Assembly (NCBI GenBank): GCA_946480715.1
Contig: CAMLKK010000001.1
Location: forward strand, 124,001 to 188,000
DNA length: 64,000 nt
Direction of reading: 5' to 3'
Origin: an uncultured Bacteriovorax sp.
GTDB lineage: Bacteria; Bdellovibrionota; Bacteriovoracia; Bacteriovoracales; Bacteriovoracaceae
Part shown: piece by piece, positions 9,081-15,996 of the stretch
Position numbering within the stretch: position 1 is the stretch's first letter
How the letters are laid out: every line of letters begins with the position of its first letter
The notes under the pieces: generated by a model
What the model was told of the DNA's origin: nothing
Seen by the model: only the letters and a program-made list of their open reading frames with translations
Database searches by the model: none
Position numbers and translations under genes: made by a program

Positions 9081-9549
9081 ATTGTGATCCCCTTGCCACT
9101 TTTTTAGTCGTTAGAACTTTTGTCATATGGGGAACAGCTATCACAATGTCATCGGTTGCCGCTGACAGTTTAAGTAATTCGTTTTCTGGAATTTCAATTT
9201 TGAAACGACGTTTTTGCTGGAGTGATGAATCTTTTATGGCGATTTCTTCATGTAACCATGCTTTTTGTACGAGCACTTTTTTGTCTGAAGCAAGAAGTGT
9301 CACGAGATGTGGACCTTTTAAATCTTCGAGTGCTATCAGAGGATTGATATTAAGCTCTAAAAGTTGAAAGCCAGTATGCAATTCTCTTTTTCTTTGAATG
9401 AGAGGACGTTCATCTTGTGAGGGCAAGCAGAGCATGGCCACGAGAGCATTACTGATCAGTATGGCCGATAGGAATTTTATTTTCTCGCGTTTTTTGTTCA
9501 GAGTGCTTTTTTTGAGTTCTTCTTTTAGATTCGAGCTGATCCCATTCAT
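9064..9549 (-). CDS. CpaB/RcpC-like pilus assembly protein, short form
   Basis: A 161-residue protein with a short cytoplasmic head, one membrane helix (about residues 24-43) and a periplasmic domain. The latter half (HLVTLLASDKKVLVQKAWL, then FKIEIPENELLKLSAATDDI) resembles the C-terminal RcpC/CpaB fold, which ends in a similar 'value of each residue pair then helix then strand' pattern. Normal CpaB proteins have 250-300 residues and a SAF domain, which is missing here. The start at 9549 follows GAGGAG at a good distance. Its position between the pilin genes and the secretin is the usual place for cpaB. Confidence 0.55.
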   Translation of the reverse strand: MNGISSNLKEELKKSTLNKKREKIKFLSAILISNALVAMLCLPSQDERPLIQRKRELHTGFQLLELNINPLIALEDLKGPHLVTLLASDKKVLVQKAWLHEEIAIKDSSLQQKRRFKIEIPENELLKLSAATDDIVIAVPHMTKVLTTKKVARGSQYEINL

Positions 9550-9652
9550 GCGTAAACTCCTCAGAGATTTTGTTATGTTCTTTTTGATAGGCCTTATAGA
9601 TATGCATAAAGCCGCCAACAATCAAAAGAATGATTGAAATCCAGACTGCCAT
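9449..9652 (-). CDS. TadE-like minor pilin (start uncertain)
   Basis: The hydrophobic helix AVWISIILLIVGGFMH followed by a charged tail is typical of a pilin-like protein. Just upstream in the same frame is KSEQG-FFEIE, which fits a prepilin cleavage site (Gly, then Phe+1 and Glu+5). The ATG at 9652 is inside this motif and gives 67 residues with no leader. The only upstream ATG in frame is at 9802, giving 117 residues and a long leader that runs through the 3' end of the TadG-like gene in another frame. Neither has a good ribosome binding site. It overlaps the TadG-like gene by 31 bp and the CpaB-like gene by about 100 bp. Confidence 0.55.
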   Translation of the reverse strand: MAVWISIILLIVGGFMHIYKAYQKEHNKISEEFTHEWDQLESKRRTQKKHSEQKTRENKIPIGHTDQ

Positions 9653-10368
9653 TTCAATTTCGAAAAAACCTTGTTCGCTTTTTCTTCGGTTTCCACTTTG
9701 AGCTCCGGATCGAAGGAACCGGAAAGGTGAAAAGTGGAATGAAGGGCAAAGGCATTTTTTAAACGAACGCCGTTGGGTAATTTGAAAATTTTGTAGGTCC
9801 ATTTTGTTTCTCTCACGAGTGATGTTTGATCAAAATTTGTTTTAAGAACAGCTAGCGCCGTTGTTTGGTAGGGAAGATTGCGCAAATAACTTTGGGACAT
9901 TTCCAGCGAACAGAATTCAGTTTTAACAAGTTCTGTGAGGTAGTGAGCATGACGAGTGTTACGGGCGAGAGTTAAACTTTTAAAGGCGGCCATGCTTGTT
10001 GGGTCCGCTGTCATCGATGCTGCATACGCTGTTCGAAGTAGCCAGTTAAAGGCAGTCATATCAAAAATGTAATTTTCAGTTTTAATATTGAGTTCATTCA
10101 TGCAGAGATAACTGGCCTTGCGGTAGCGTGATTCAGTCAGTTCAATTTTGAATTTGGTTATAAAAAAGAGAAGAAGCGCTGAAAACATAACAGTGAAAAC
10201 TGCGCCCATAAGAGTAAGGCTTCCGCGATTGTGGGTCTCGCGAGTTTTTTCAATGAATTCACTCTTAGTTTTATTGAGGGTTTTATCGGCCTTAAGGAAA
10301 AGGTCGGCCATTTGGGCGGCCGACATTATCAGAATGCTCGAGCATAGAACGAAGTTGAGAATCATCAT
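9622..10368 (-). CDS. TadG-like pilus-associated pseudopilin
   Basis: A 248-residue protein. After a first hydrophobic segment (1-22) and a basic stretch comes RG-SLTLMGAVFTVMFSALLLFF (about 48-70), a hydrophobic helix preceded by Arg-Gly, as in TadE/TadG pseudopilins. The rest is a periplasmic mixed domain without recognised motifs. Its ATG overlaps the stop of the Flp pilin gene (ATGA), so the two are translationally coupled. The last 25 residues are read over a region that also encodes the TadE-like pilin in another frame and could be extra. The call relies on context as much as on sequence. Confidence 0.6.
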   Translation of the reverse strand: MMILNFVLCSSILIMSAAQMADLFLKADKTLNKTKSEFIEKTRETHNRGSLTLMGAVFTVMFSALLLFFITKFKIELTESRYRKASYLCMNELNIKTENYIFDMTAFNWLLRTAYAASMTADPTSMAAFKSLTLARNTRHAHYLTELVKTEFCSLEMSQSYLRNLPYQTTALAVLKTNFDQTSLVRETKWTYKIFKLPNGVRLKNAFALHSTFHLSGSFDPELKVETEEKANKVFSKLKWQSGFQSFF

Positions 10369-10541
10369 TTGTTTTTGATGTGTTCTGTAATTTGCTCTTT
10401 CATATCATCCACTCGTTCTTCAATGGCCTTTCCGAAATTTTTGACCACTGTCAGACAGACGATACCGACTAGACTACAAACGATAACGTACTCCATGACT
10501 CCCTGGCCTTTTTGATTCTTAAGCAATTGTTTCATTTTCAT
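10365..10541 (-). CDS. flp: Flp/Fap-type pilin
   Basis: A 58-residue pilin precursor. The leader MKMKQLLKNQKG ends in Lys-Gly, the mature protein begins QGVMEYVIV, and Glu+5-Tyr+6 is the diagnostic Flp motif. A single hydrophobic helix and a charged tail ending in KNK follow. I start at the ATG at 10541 because a strong AAAGGAGG site lies 6 bases upstream; an ATG 24 bases earlier is inside that leader. It is the first gene of the pilus operon. A candidate sigma-54 promoter lies at 10569-10584. Confidence 0.9.
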   Translation of the reverse strand: MKMKQLLKNQKGQGVMEYVIVCSLVGIVCLTVVKNFGKAIEERVDDMKEQITEHIKNK

Positions 10542-10568
10542 TGATGACCTCCTTTGTAGGGGCACTTT

Positions 10569-10584
10569 TGCAGGGCGCTTGCCA
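10569..10584 (-). promoter_or_regulatory. Candidate sigma-54 promoter for the Flp/Tad pilus operon
   Basis: On the minus strand this reads TGGCAAGCGCCCTGCA. It has the invariant GG and GC separated by exactly ten bases and matches the TGGCACG-N4-TTGCW consensus at 10 of 12 defined positions. Transcription would start about 12 bases downstream of the GC, just ahead of the AAAGGAGG ribosome binding site of the pilin gene. Confidence 0.6.
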
Positions 10585-10634
10585 ACAGTGCTGAGAGCTA
10601 GGCGAGTGAAAAATGGAAACTTTTACCGCCAGGG

Positions 10635-10653
10635 CAGTTCAGACTTTGAACTG
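10635..10653. promoter_or_regulatory. Inverted repeat upstream of the pilus promoter
   Basis: A perfect 7-base inverted repeat, CAGTTCA-N5-TGAACTG, centred about 62 bases upstream of the -24 element of the candidate sigma-54 promoter and about 62 bases upstream of the divergent SPOR gene. Such a dyad is a plausible binding site for a sigma-54 enhancer-binding protein. A simple RNA hairpin is the alternative. Confidence 0.4.
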
Positions 10654-10705
10654 AAGGCAAAAAAAGGTGATTGCGTGAAGAGACGTTACCCATTAAAATT
10701 ACTTC

Positions 10706-11302
10706 ATGGACGCTAAAACTAAACTATATGTCTTTGCCAAAAAAGAAGTGGCCCTCATTTTCATATTCATGATTTTGATCGCCATCACATCGTTTGTACT
10801 TGGAGTAAAAATCGGGAAGAATTACTCGCTCGAGATGGCCGGTATCACTCCTGAAGATCAAAAGAAAGTTGTTGAACTTCTTTCTAACAAAGAAGAGGCC
10901 CTGCAAGAAATTAAGGCCAATCCTGAAGCAAGCACTGTTGATAGTTCAGATATCGAAAATAAACTTCAGGAAAAAATCAGCGCTGAATTCGGAACTGATG
11001 CTACGAAACCTAATATGTCTTCTGAAACTCCGGCCCACGCTTCTGCTAAGGATGAGTTGAGTGGTAAATACACTATACAGTTGGGAAGTCACAGAACGCT
11101 TAAAGAAGCTGAAGATTTTGCAGAAGGCTTCAAAGCGCGTGGTTATAACCCAATCATCAATCAAATCGAGATTAAGGGTAAAGGGACTTGGTACCGTGTA
11201 AGCTTAGGTGCATTTAATTCAATTGAAGAATCTAAGGCGTACGTGACTCGTGAGAAATCTCTTTTCTTGGGGCAAGACTACACGATCATCAAGATGCCTT
11301 AA
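10706..11302 (+). CDS. SPOR-domain inner-membrane protein
   Basis: A 198-residue protein with a short cytoplasmic N terminus, one membrane helix (residues 16-33), a low-complexity periplasmic linker (about 45-118) and a C-terminal SPOR domain (about 120-198, from GKYTIQLGSHRTLKEAEDF to YTIIKM). SPOR domains bind glycan strands lacking stem peptides and usually localise proteins to the division septum. It has no visible Shine-Dalgarno sequence; a TAAAAT element ends 6 bases before the ATG. The mannose-1-phosphate guanylyltransferase gene follows after 2 bp, so they form an operon. Confidence 0.85.
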   Translation: MDAKTKLYVFAKKEVALIFIFMILIAITSFVLGVKIGKNYSLEMAGITPEDQKKVVELLSNKEEALQEIKANPEASTVDSSDIENKLQEKISAEFGTDATKPNMSSETPAHASAKDELSGKYTIQLGSHRTLKEAEDFAEGFKARGYNPIINQIEIKGKGTWYRVSLGAFNSIEESKAYVTREKSLFLGQDYTIIKMP

Positions 11303-11304
11303 TT

Positions 11305-12444
11305 ATGAAAAAAACAACGAAACGTCTTTCTAAAGCTCCAATTAAAAAGCAGGCCAAAGCTAAATCACCAGCGAAAGCTTTTGATCTTTTTGCACTCATC
11401 ATGGCGGGTGGAAAGGGTACGAGGTTCTGGCCAGAATCAACTTCAAAACGTCCTAAGCAATACCTCACACTCATTAGTGAAAAAACTCTACTGCAAGAAA
11501 CGATCGATCGTTTTGAAAGTTTTGTAGCAGCGGAAAACAGATTTGTTGTAACGGTTCAGGAACAAGAAGATCTTTGTCGTAAATCGACTAAGGGAAAAAT
11601 AAATTCTCGTGGAATGATTTTCGAACCTACGGGAAGAAATACAGCGCCATGTATTTTAATGTCACTCGCAAACCTTTTAGAAAAGGGTGTGGGGATGGAC
11701 GATGTGGTGGCGATCGTTCCTTCAGATCATGTTATTTTAAATCAAAAAGGGTTCCATCAAACGATTCAAAAGGCCGCTGACTTTTCTCATCGTCATCAGC
11801 AGATCGTCACAATCGGAATCACTCCTCACTTTCCACACACCGGATTTGGTTACATTTTGAAAGGTGATTTGATCGAAGAAGAAGCTTTTCAAGTCAATCG
11901 CTTTAAAGAAAAACCGCATTTTGAATTAGCGGCCGCTTATGTAAAAAGCGGTCAGTACTTATGGAATGCAGGTATGTTCGTGGCGCCAGTAAAAGTTTTT
12001 CTTCAAGAGTTTGCCGAGCACTCACCAGAGATGTTTGAACACTTTGAGGCCCTTAGAAAAACGGCGGAAAATCCGCGCGCTCTCAAAAATGTCTATATGA
12101 AATTGCCAAGCGATTCCATTGATTATGCAGTGATGGAAAAATCTGAAAACATCGCTGTCATGCCTGCGACATTCGATTGGAATGATCTTGGATCTTGGGA
12201 TGCGCTTGCATCAGTGTTGAGCGAAACGCATGGAAACACTGTTGTGAAAAGTGAAGGTACACACTTTCTTAACTCGGCAGACAACGTGGTTTTTGCTCCA
12301 GGAAAATTTGTGTCACTTATCAACATGGATAAACACGTCGTTGTCGTCAATGAAAACGTCGTTCTTGTCGCCCCTTTAAAAGATGCACAAGAAATCAAGA
12401 AGGTAGTTGAGCAACTTCAAAAAGACCGTCCAGATCTCACTTAG
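11305..12444 (+). CDS. manC: Mannose-1-phosphate guanylyltransferase
   Basis: Makes GDP-mannose from mannose-1-phosphate and GTP for surface polysaccharides. The nucleotidyltransferase signature MAGGKGTRFWPES begins at residue 33, followed by KRPKQYL; the sugar-binding FKEKP motif and the C-terminal NWDDLGS-type motif (here DWNDLGSWDAL) are present. It has a lysine-rich N-terminal tail of about 25 residues that is not typical. Length (379) matches the monofunctional enzyme with its beta-helix end and no isomerase domain. It starts 2 bp after the SPOR gene. Confidence 0.88.
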   Translation: MKKTTKRLSKAPIKKQAKAKSPAKAFDLFALIMAGGKGTRFWPESTSKRPKQYLTLISEKTLLQETIDRFESFVAAENRFVVTVQEQEDLCRKSTKGKINSRGMIFEPTGRNTAPCILMSLANLLEKGVGMDDVVAIVPSDHVILNQKGFHQTIQKAADFSHRHQQIVTIGITPHFPHTGFGYILKGDLIEEEAFQVNRFKEKPHFELAAAYVKSGQYLWNAGMFVAPVKVFLQEFAEHSPEMFEHFEALRKTAENPRALKNVYMKLPSDSIDYAVMEKSENIAVMPATFDWNDLGSWDALASVLSETHGNTVVKSEGTHFLNSADNVVFAPGKFVSLINMDKHVVVVNENVVLVAPLKDAQEIKKVVEQLQKDRPDLT

Positions 12445-12506
12445 ACAAATCTTTTACGCAGGTAAATTCATTTAATTCTCCCACTAATTAAGATTAAGAT
12501 GGGTGA

Positions 12507-14021
12507 ATGAAGAACATTCTTCTTTTACTCACCTTTATTTTCATCACGAGTAGTTGTTCCACCTCAACTCAAAGGACACCTATGGCCCTTTGTCCAGATT
12601 GCAACGTTATTGTCTTTACTGCTTCAAGTTTAAGGGCCGATAGGCTTAGTCTTTATGGTTATAAACGAGAGACGGATCAAGCGCTCGCTAAATGGATGAA
12701 GCATGGAGTGGTGTTTGATCATCATTACACTGTAGGGAAATGGCCATTTCAAACCTTGATGTCAGGTGTAACTGGGCTCTCTCCAGAAAAACATGAAGTG
12801 CTCCTCAATAGCTATCATAACGATCTCAATTTTGGCCCACTTCGCCTGCAGCATGATCGACTGAGCGATGATAAAAAAATGATTGCTGAAATAATGAAGG
12901 AAAATAACTATACGACAGCTTTTATGGGAGGACGTCCACATCCTTCGTTTTATTCACCTACCGCCGGATACGCTCGAGGCGTGGATCATTTTTTGGGAAA
13001 GAGTTTGCATTATCACACGGATTTACCAGAGCTGTTTCAAACGTTTGATAAAATCAAAGATAAGAAATTTTTTTTTAATATAAATACAATTCGCTCTCAC
13101 TTTCCTCATTTTGTTTTGCCAAAAAATTTCACAAGAAAATTTCAAAATAAAAACTACAATGGGCCACTCCCTAAAAATGAAGAAGAATATTATGACGTTT
13201 GGTTGAAATGTTTCAAACAAAAGTCGAGTGAGTGCCCGATAAATTTCAGTACGCTCTCTCAGAAAAAATTAGACTCAGTTCGCTTTTCAACTGATCTCTA
13301 TGCTTTATTACAGTTTAGTAAACGCGATGATAATGTCGAAGATGAACTAATGATGGAAGACTATAATGACGATTCAATCGCATTCACCGATGTCTTTATT
13401 GATGAGATCTTTCGATACCTCGAACGCAATGACCTTCTGAAAAAAACTATCGTTATTTTTACGGCCGATTTAGGTACCACTATCAATGATCGTTATAGTT
13501 ACGGCAATGGCACATTTTCAGATGTCTATTTTGGTTATGGCTCATTTCAAGAAGAAGTTTTAAAGATTCCGCTAGTTGTTTATCTACCTGATCGGGCAGA
13601 ATTAAAACTTCCGCAGCAGCGAATCGATGCTATCACTAACACGACTGATATTGTTCCCACCATTTTAAATTTAACGGGAGTTAAATCTAACTCAGCTTTC
13701 GATGGCGAAAGCCTCGTTCCTTTATTGACAAGAGATAAGGAAAAAGTTCGCGATTACACTTTTGGTCTTTCATTTCGACCTCAACGAGGAGTGGAAACTT
13801 TTATTCGAAACAAGGATTTTATCGCTACTAAAGAAAAAAGAGGTTATTACGGGATAGATGTTAAAACAAAAACGATCATTCCCGAACGCCGGTTTTCACC
13901 GCAAGATCCATATCCCGCGATGATCAAAATTATGGATGAACATTTTGGACCAATGCCTGTAAAAAACGCCGAAGAAATCAGGTTAAAATTCAATAATAGT
14001 TTTGAGCCGTTTAAATACTAA
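12507..14021 (+). CDS. Sulfatase-fold lipoprotein with a degraded active site
   Basis: A 504-residue protein with a signal peptide and a likely lipobox (ITSSC, Cys17). The sequence follows the alkaline phosphatase/sulfatase superfamily: NVIVFTASSLRADRLSLYGY near the N terminus, IVIFTADLG around residue 315, and FQEEVLKIPLVVYLPD after it. However, the key metal-binding residues appear changed: the Asp of the usual DSLRAD is Ser, the His of SDHG is Leu, and the later HGH is lost. It may therefore be non-catalytic. It overlaps convergent purB by 4 bp. Confidence 0.7.
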   Translation: MKNILLLLTFIFITSSCSTSTQRTPMALCPDCNVIVFTASSLRADRLSLYGYKRETDQALAKWMKHGVVFDHHYTVGKWPFQTLMSGVTGLSPEKHEVLLNSYHNDLNFGPLRLQHDRLSDDKKMIAEIMKENNYTTAFMGGRPHPSFYSPTAGYARGVDHFLGKSLHYHTDLPELFQTFDKIKDKKFFFNINTIRSHFPHFVLPKNFTRKFQNKNYNGPLPKNEEEYYDVWLKCFKQKSSECPINFSTLSQKKLDSVRFSTDLYALLQFSKRDDNVEDELMMEDYNDDSIAFTDVFIDEIFRYLERNDLLKKTIVIFTADLGTTINDRYSYGNGTFSDVYFGYGSFQEEVLKIPLVVYLPDRAELKLPQQRIDAITNTTDIVPTILNLTGVKSNSAFDGESLVPLLTRDKEKVRDYTFGLSFRPQRGVETFIRNKDFIATKEKRGYYGIDVKTKTIIPERRFSPQDPYPAMIKIMDEHFGPMPVKNAEEIRLKFNNSFEPFKY

Positions 14022-15322
14022 AGCACGCGCTTAAAAATATGATCAACAGATTTAAGGTAGATTTTTCTCAAACCATCTGCATTCACTTCCGGCAAGCTTA
14101 CGTTTAAGTTGCGGGTTTTTAGTTCATTCAAAATAACGTCTCTAAACTTACTAGGACTTGTTTTTGCTTCTTTATCAAACGAAGCTGCCTGAACAATGGC
14201 ATAGAGTTCTTCACGAGTCGTATCGGCGCAAACATTAATCAAATGGTGGAGATAGAAGCTAGAAAGATAATGAGTGTTGTTTAAAACTTTTCCTTCAACA
14301 ACTTCGCTATCAATATCTAATAGATTTATCGTCGTTGTAAAACGGTCGAGTGCATATGTAAGAATGCCGAAATGATCTGGAAGATAAAGTCTTTCTGCAC
14401 TTGAGTGAGAGATATCTCTTTCATGCCAGAGAATAGAATTCTCTAACGCCAGATTTAGGTGCGATCTTAGGAAACGTGATAACCCAGTAAGGTTTTCTGA
14501 TGCGATTGGATTTTTTTTATGAGGCATCGTGCTCGAGCCTTTCTGTCCAGGTCTGAATCCTTCGGCCACTTCACGAACATCTGAATGATGAAGATGTCGA
14601 ATTTCTACCGCTAGTCTTTCAATGGCGTTGGCGAGAAGAGAAGTGATCGCAATTAATTTTGCTAAACGGTCGCGCGGAATAATTTGAGTTGATACATCTT
14701 CCACTTTTACATTGAGCTTGCGTGCCACACTTTCTTCGATATCCGGTGTGAGGATCGTGTAATTTCCAACTGCACCAGAAAGTTGAATGGTTAATTCAGT
14801 ATCGTAAAAATCCTTAAGATCTTCTCTTCTTCTTTTGAACTCAGCATAGTGTCCCAAAAGTTTTTGTCCGAAGCTCATAGGTTCAGCGTACATTCCATGG
14901 GAGCGACCTAATGTCATAAGCATTTTTGTTTCAATGGCGCGGCTTTTGAGGGCCTCTAAGAATTGGTCGAATGATTTTAAAACAACATCTAGAGATGCTT
15001 TGATCTGGAGAGTGAGTGCACTGTCGATAATGTCTGAAGACGTTACTCCATAGTGAAAATATTTACCGATCTCAGTTGGAAGCTGTTCGGTGATAGAACT
15101 ACAGAAGGCGATAACGTCATGACGGGTCGTCAGTTCGATTTCATCAATTCGAGCTGTGTTGATCTTAGCGGTCTTGGCCACTGCATCCGCGATTCCAGCG
15201 GGCACCATCTTTTTTTCTTCCAGGGCGCGGAGACATTCTATTTCGATAGTAAGAAATGTTTTAAATTTATTTTCATCACTCCAGATGGGAGTGATGGCCT
15301 TGGATTCGTAACGAGGAATCAT
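14018..15322 (-). CDS. purB: Adenylosuccinate lyase
   Basis: A 434-residue member of the fumarase/aspartase superfamily that acts twice in purine synthesis (SAICAR to AICAR, and adenylosuccinate to AMP). The family signature GSSTMPHKKNP lies at about residues 263-273, and the upstream TSSDIIDSA and GRSHG motifs match PurB. An AGGAGC site precedes the ATG. It is followed downstream only by the convergent sulfatase-like gene; the beta-barrel gene upstream is 22 bp away, so they could share a transcript. Confidence 0.93.
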   Translation of the reverse strand: MIPRYESKAITPIWSDENKFKTFLTIEIECLRALEEKKMVPAGIADAVAKTAKINTARIDEIELTTRHDVIAFCSSITEQLPTEIGKYFHYGVTSSDIIDSALTLQIKASLDVVLKSFDQFLEALKSRAIETKMLMTLGRSHGMYAEPMSFGQKLLGHYAEFKRRREDLKDFYDTELTIQLSGAVGNYTILTPDIEESVARKLNVKVEDVSTQIIPRDRLAKLIAITSLLANAIERLAVEIRHLHHSDVREVAEGFRPGQKGSSTMPHKKNPIASENLTGLSRFLRSHLNLALENSILWHERDISHSSAERLYLPDHFGILTYALDRFTTTINLLDIDSEVVEGKVLNNTHYLSSFYLHHLINVCADTTREELYAIVQAASFDKEAKTSPSKFRDVILNELKTRNLNVSLPEVNADGLRKIYLKSVDHIFKRVL

Positions 15323-15344
15323 AATGCTCCTAAATTAACAAAGA

Positions 15345-15995
15345 TTAGAGATAAAATGTGAGATCGAAACCAACCGTGACAAAGCCGATTGTGAGTGATC
15401 GCGCCGAACTGGTTTCGCCACTAAAATTCTCAGGTCTTTTTACTACGGCCAGATTGTAATTGAAATGCCCACCAGCACTAAAATAGTCGTTAAATTTTTT
15501 ATAGAGTGAAAACTTAGTGAGAAGACCTGGGCCTGTAAATGATTTTCCTGAGAAATCTTCTTTGTAAACGTTATAAGTTAAATCAGCCGTCATCACTTCG
15601 TAAATATTGCTGAAATAAGGCATAAGTGTTTGAGCGTAGTTTGACTCGCGAGATACACCTAAACCGAGAGTCAGTAATGAATTTTTTTGTTCTTCCAGTT
15701 GAACGCCAGTGGCCCCTGTTGCCGATGCATTGTTGGCCGATAATTCTCTGAAGAGACCATTTGTCATAGAGACGTTTGCGTCCCACCAAAAATCATCTCG
15801 TTTAGTTGCATACGCAAATGAGAAGTTAGTCACATCCGAAGATTTGGTAAGATTGGGATTTAGTCCAAGCATAAATGAAAAACGATTTGAATGAGTCGGT
15901 TCAAATGTCGTCTCACTTCGAACTTTTACAATGTCTGAAGCAAAGGTAGCAGAATGAACAAATAAAAATATAAGAACACTAAATAGCTTTTTCAT
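15345..15995 (-). CDS. Predicted outer-membrane beta-barrel protein
   Basis: A 216-residue secreted protein with signal peptide MKKLFSVLIFLFVHSATFA and an alternating hydrophobic/polar pattern throughout, ending in aromatic residues (GFDLTFYL), as in outer-membrane barrels. Glycine and aromatic-rich strands such as FSFMLGLNPNL and SAGGHFNYNLAVV support 8-10 strands. I recognise no specific family. It lies 1 bp downstream of the TolC-type gene, so it is probably co-expressed with it. Confidence 0.65.
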   Translation of the reverse strand: MKKLFSVLIFLFVHSATFASDIVKVRSETTFEPTHSNRFSFMLGLNPNLTKSSDVTNFSFAYATKRDDFWWDANVSMTNGLFRELSANNASATGATGVQLEEQKNSLLTLGLGVSRESNYAQTLMPYFSNIYEVMTADLTYNVYKEDFSGKSFTGPGLLTKFSLYKKFNDYFSAGGHFNYNLAVVKRPENFSGETSSARSLTIGFVTVGFDLTFYL

Positions 15996-15996
15996 T

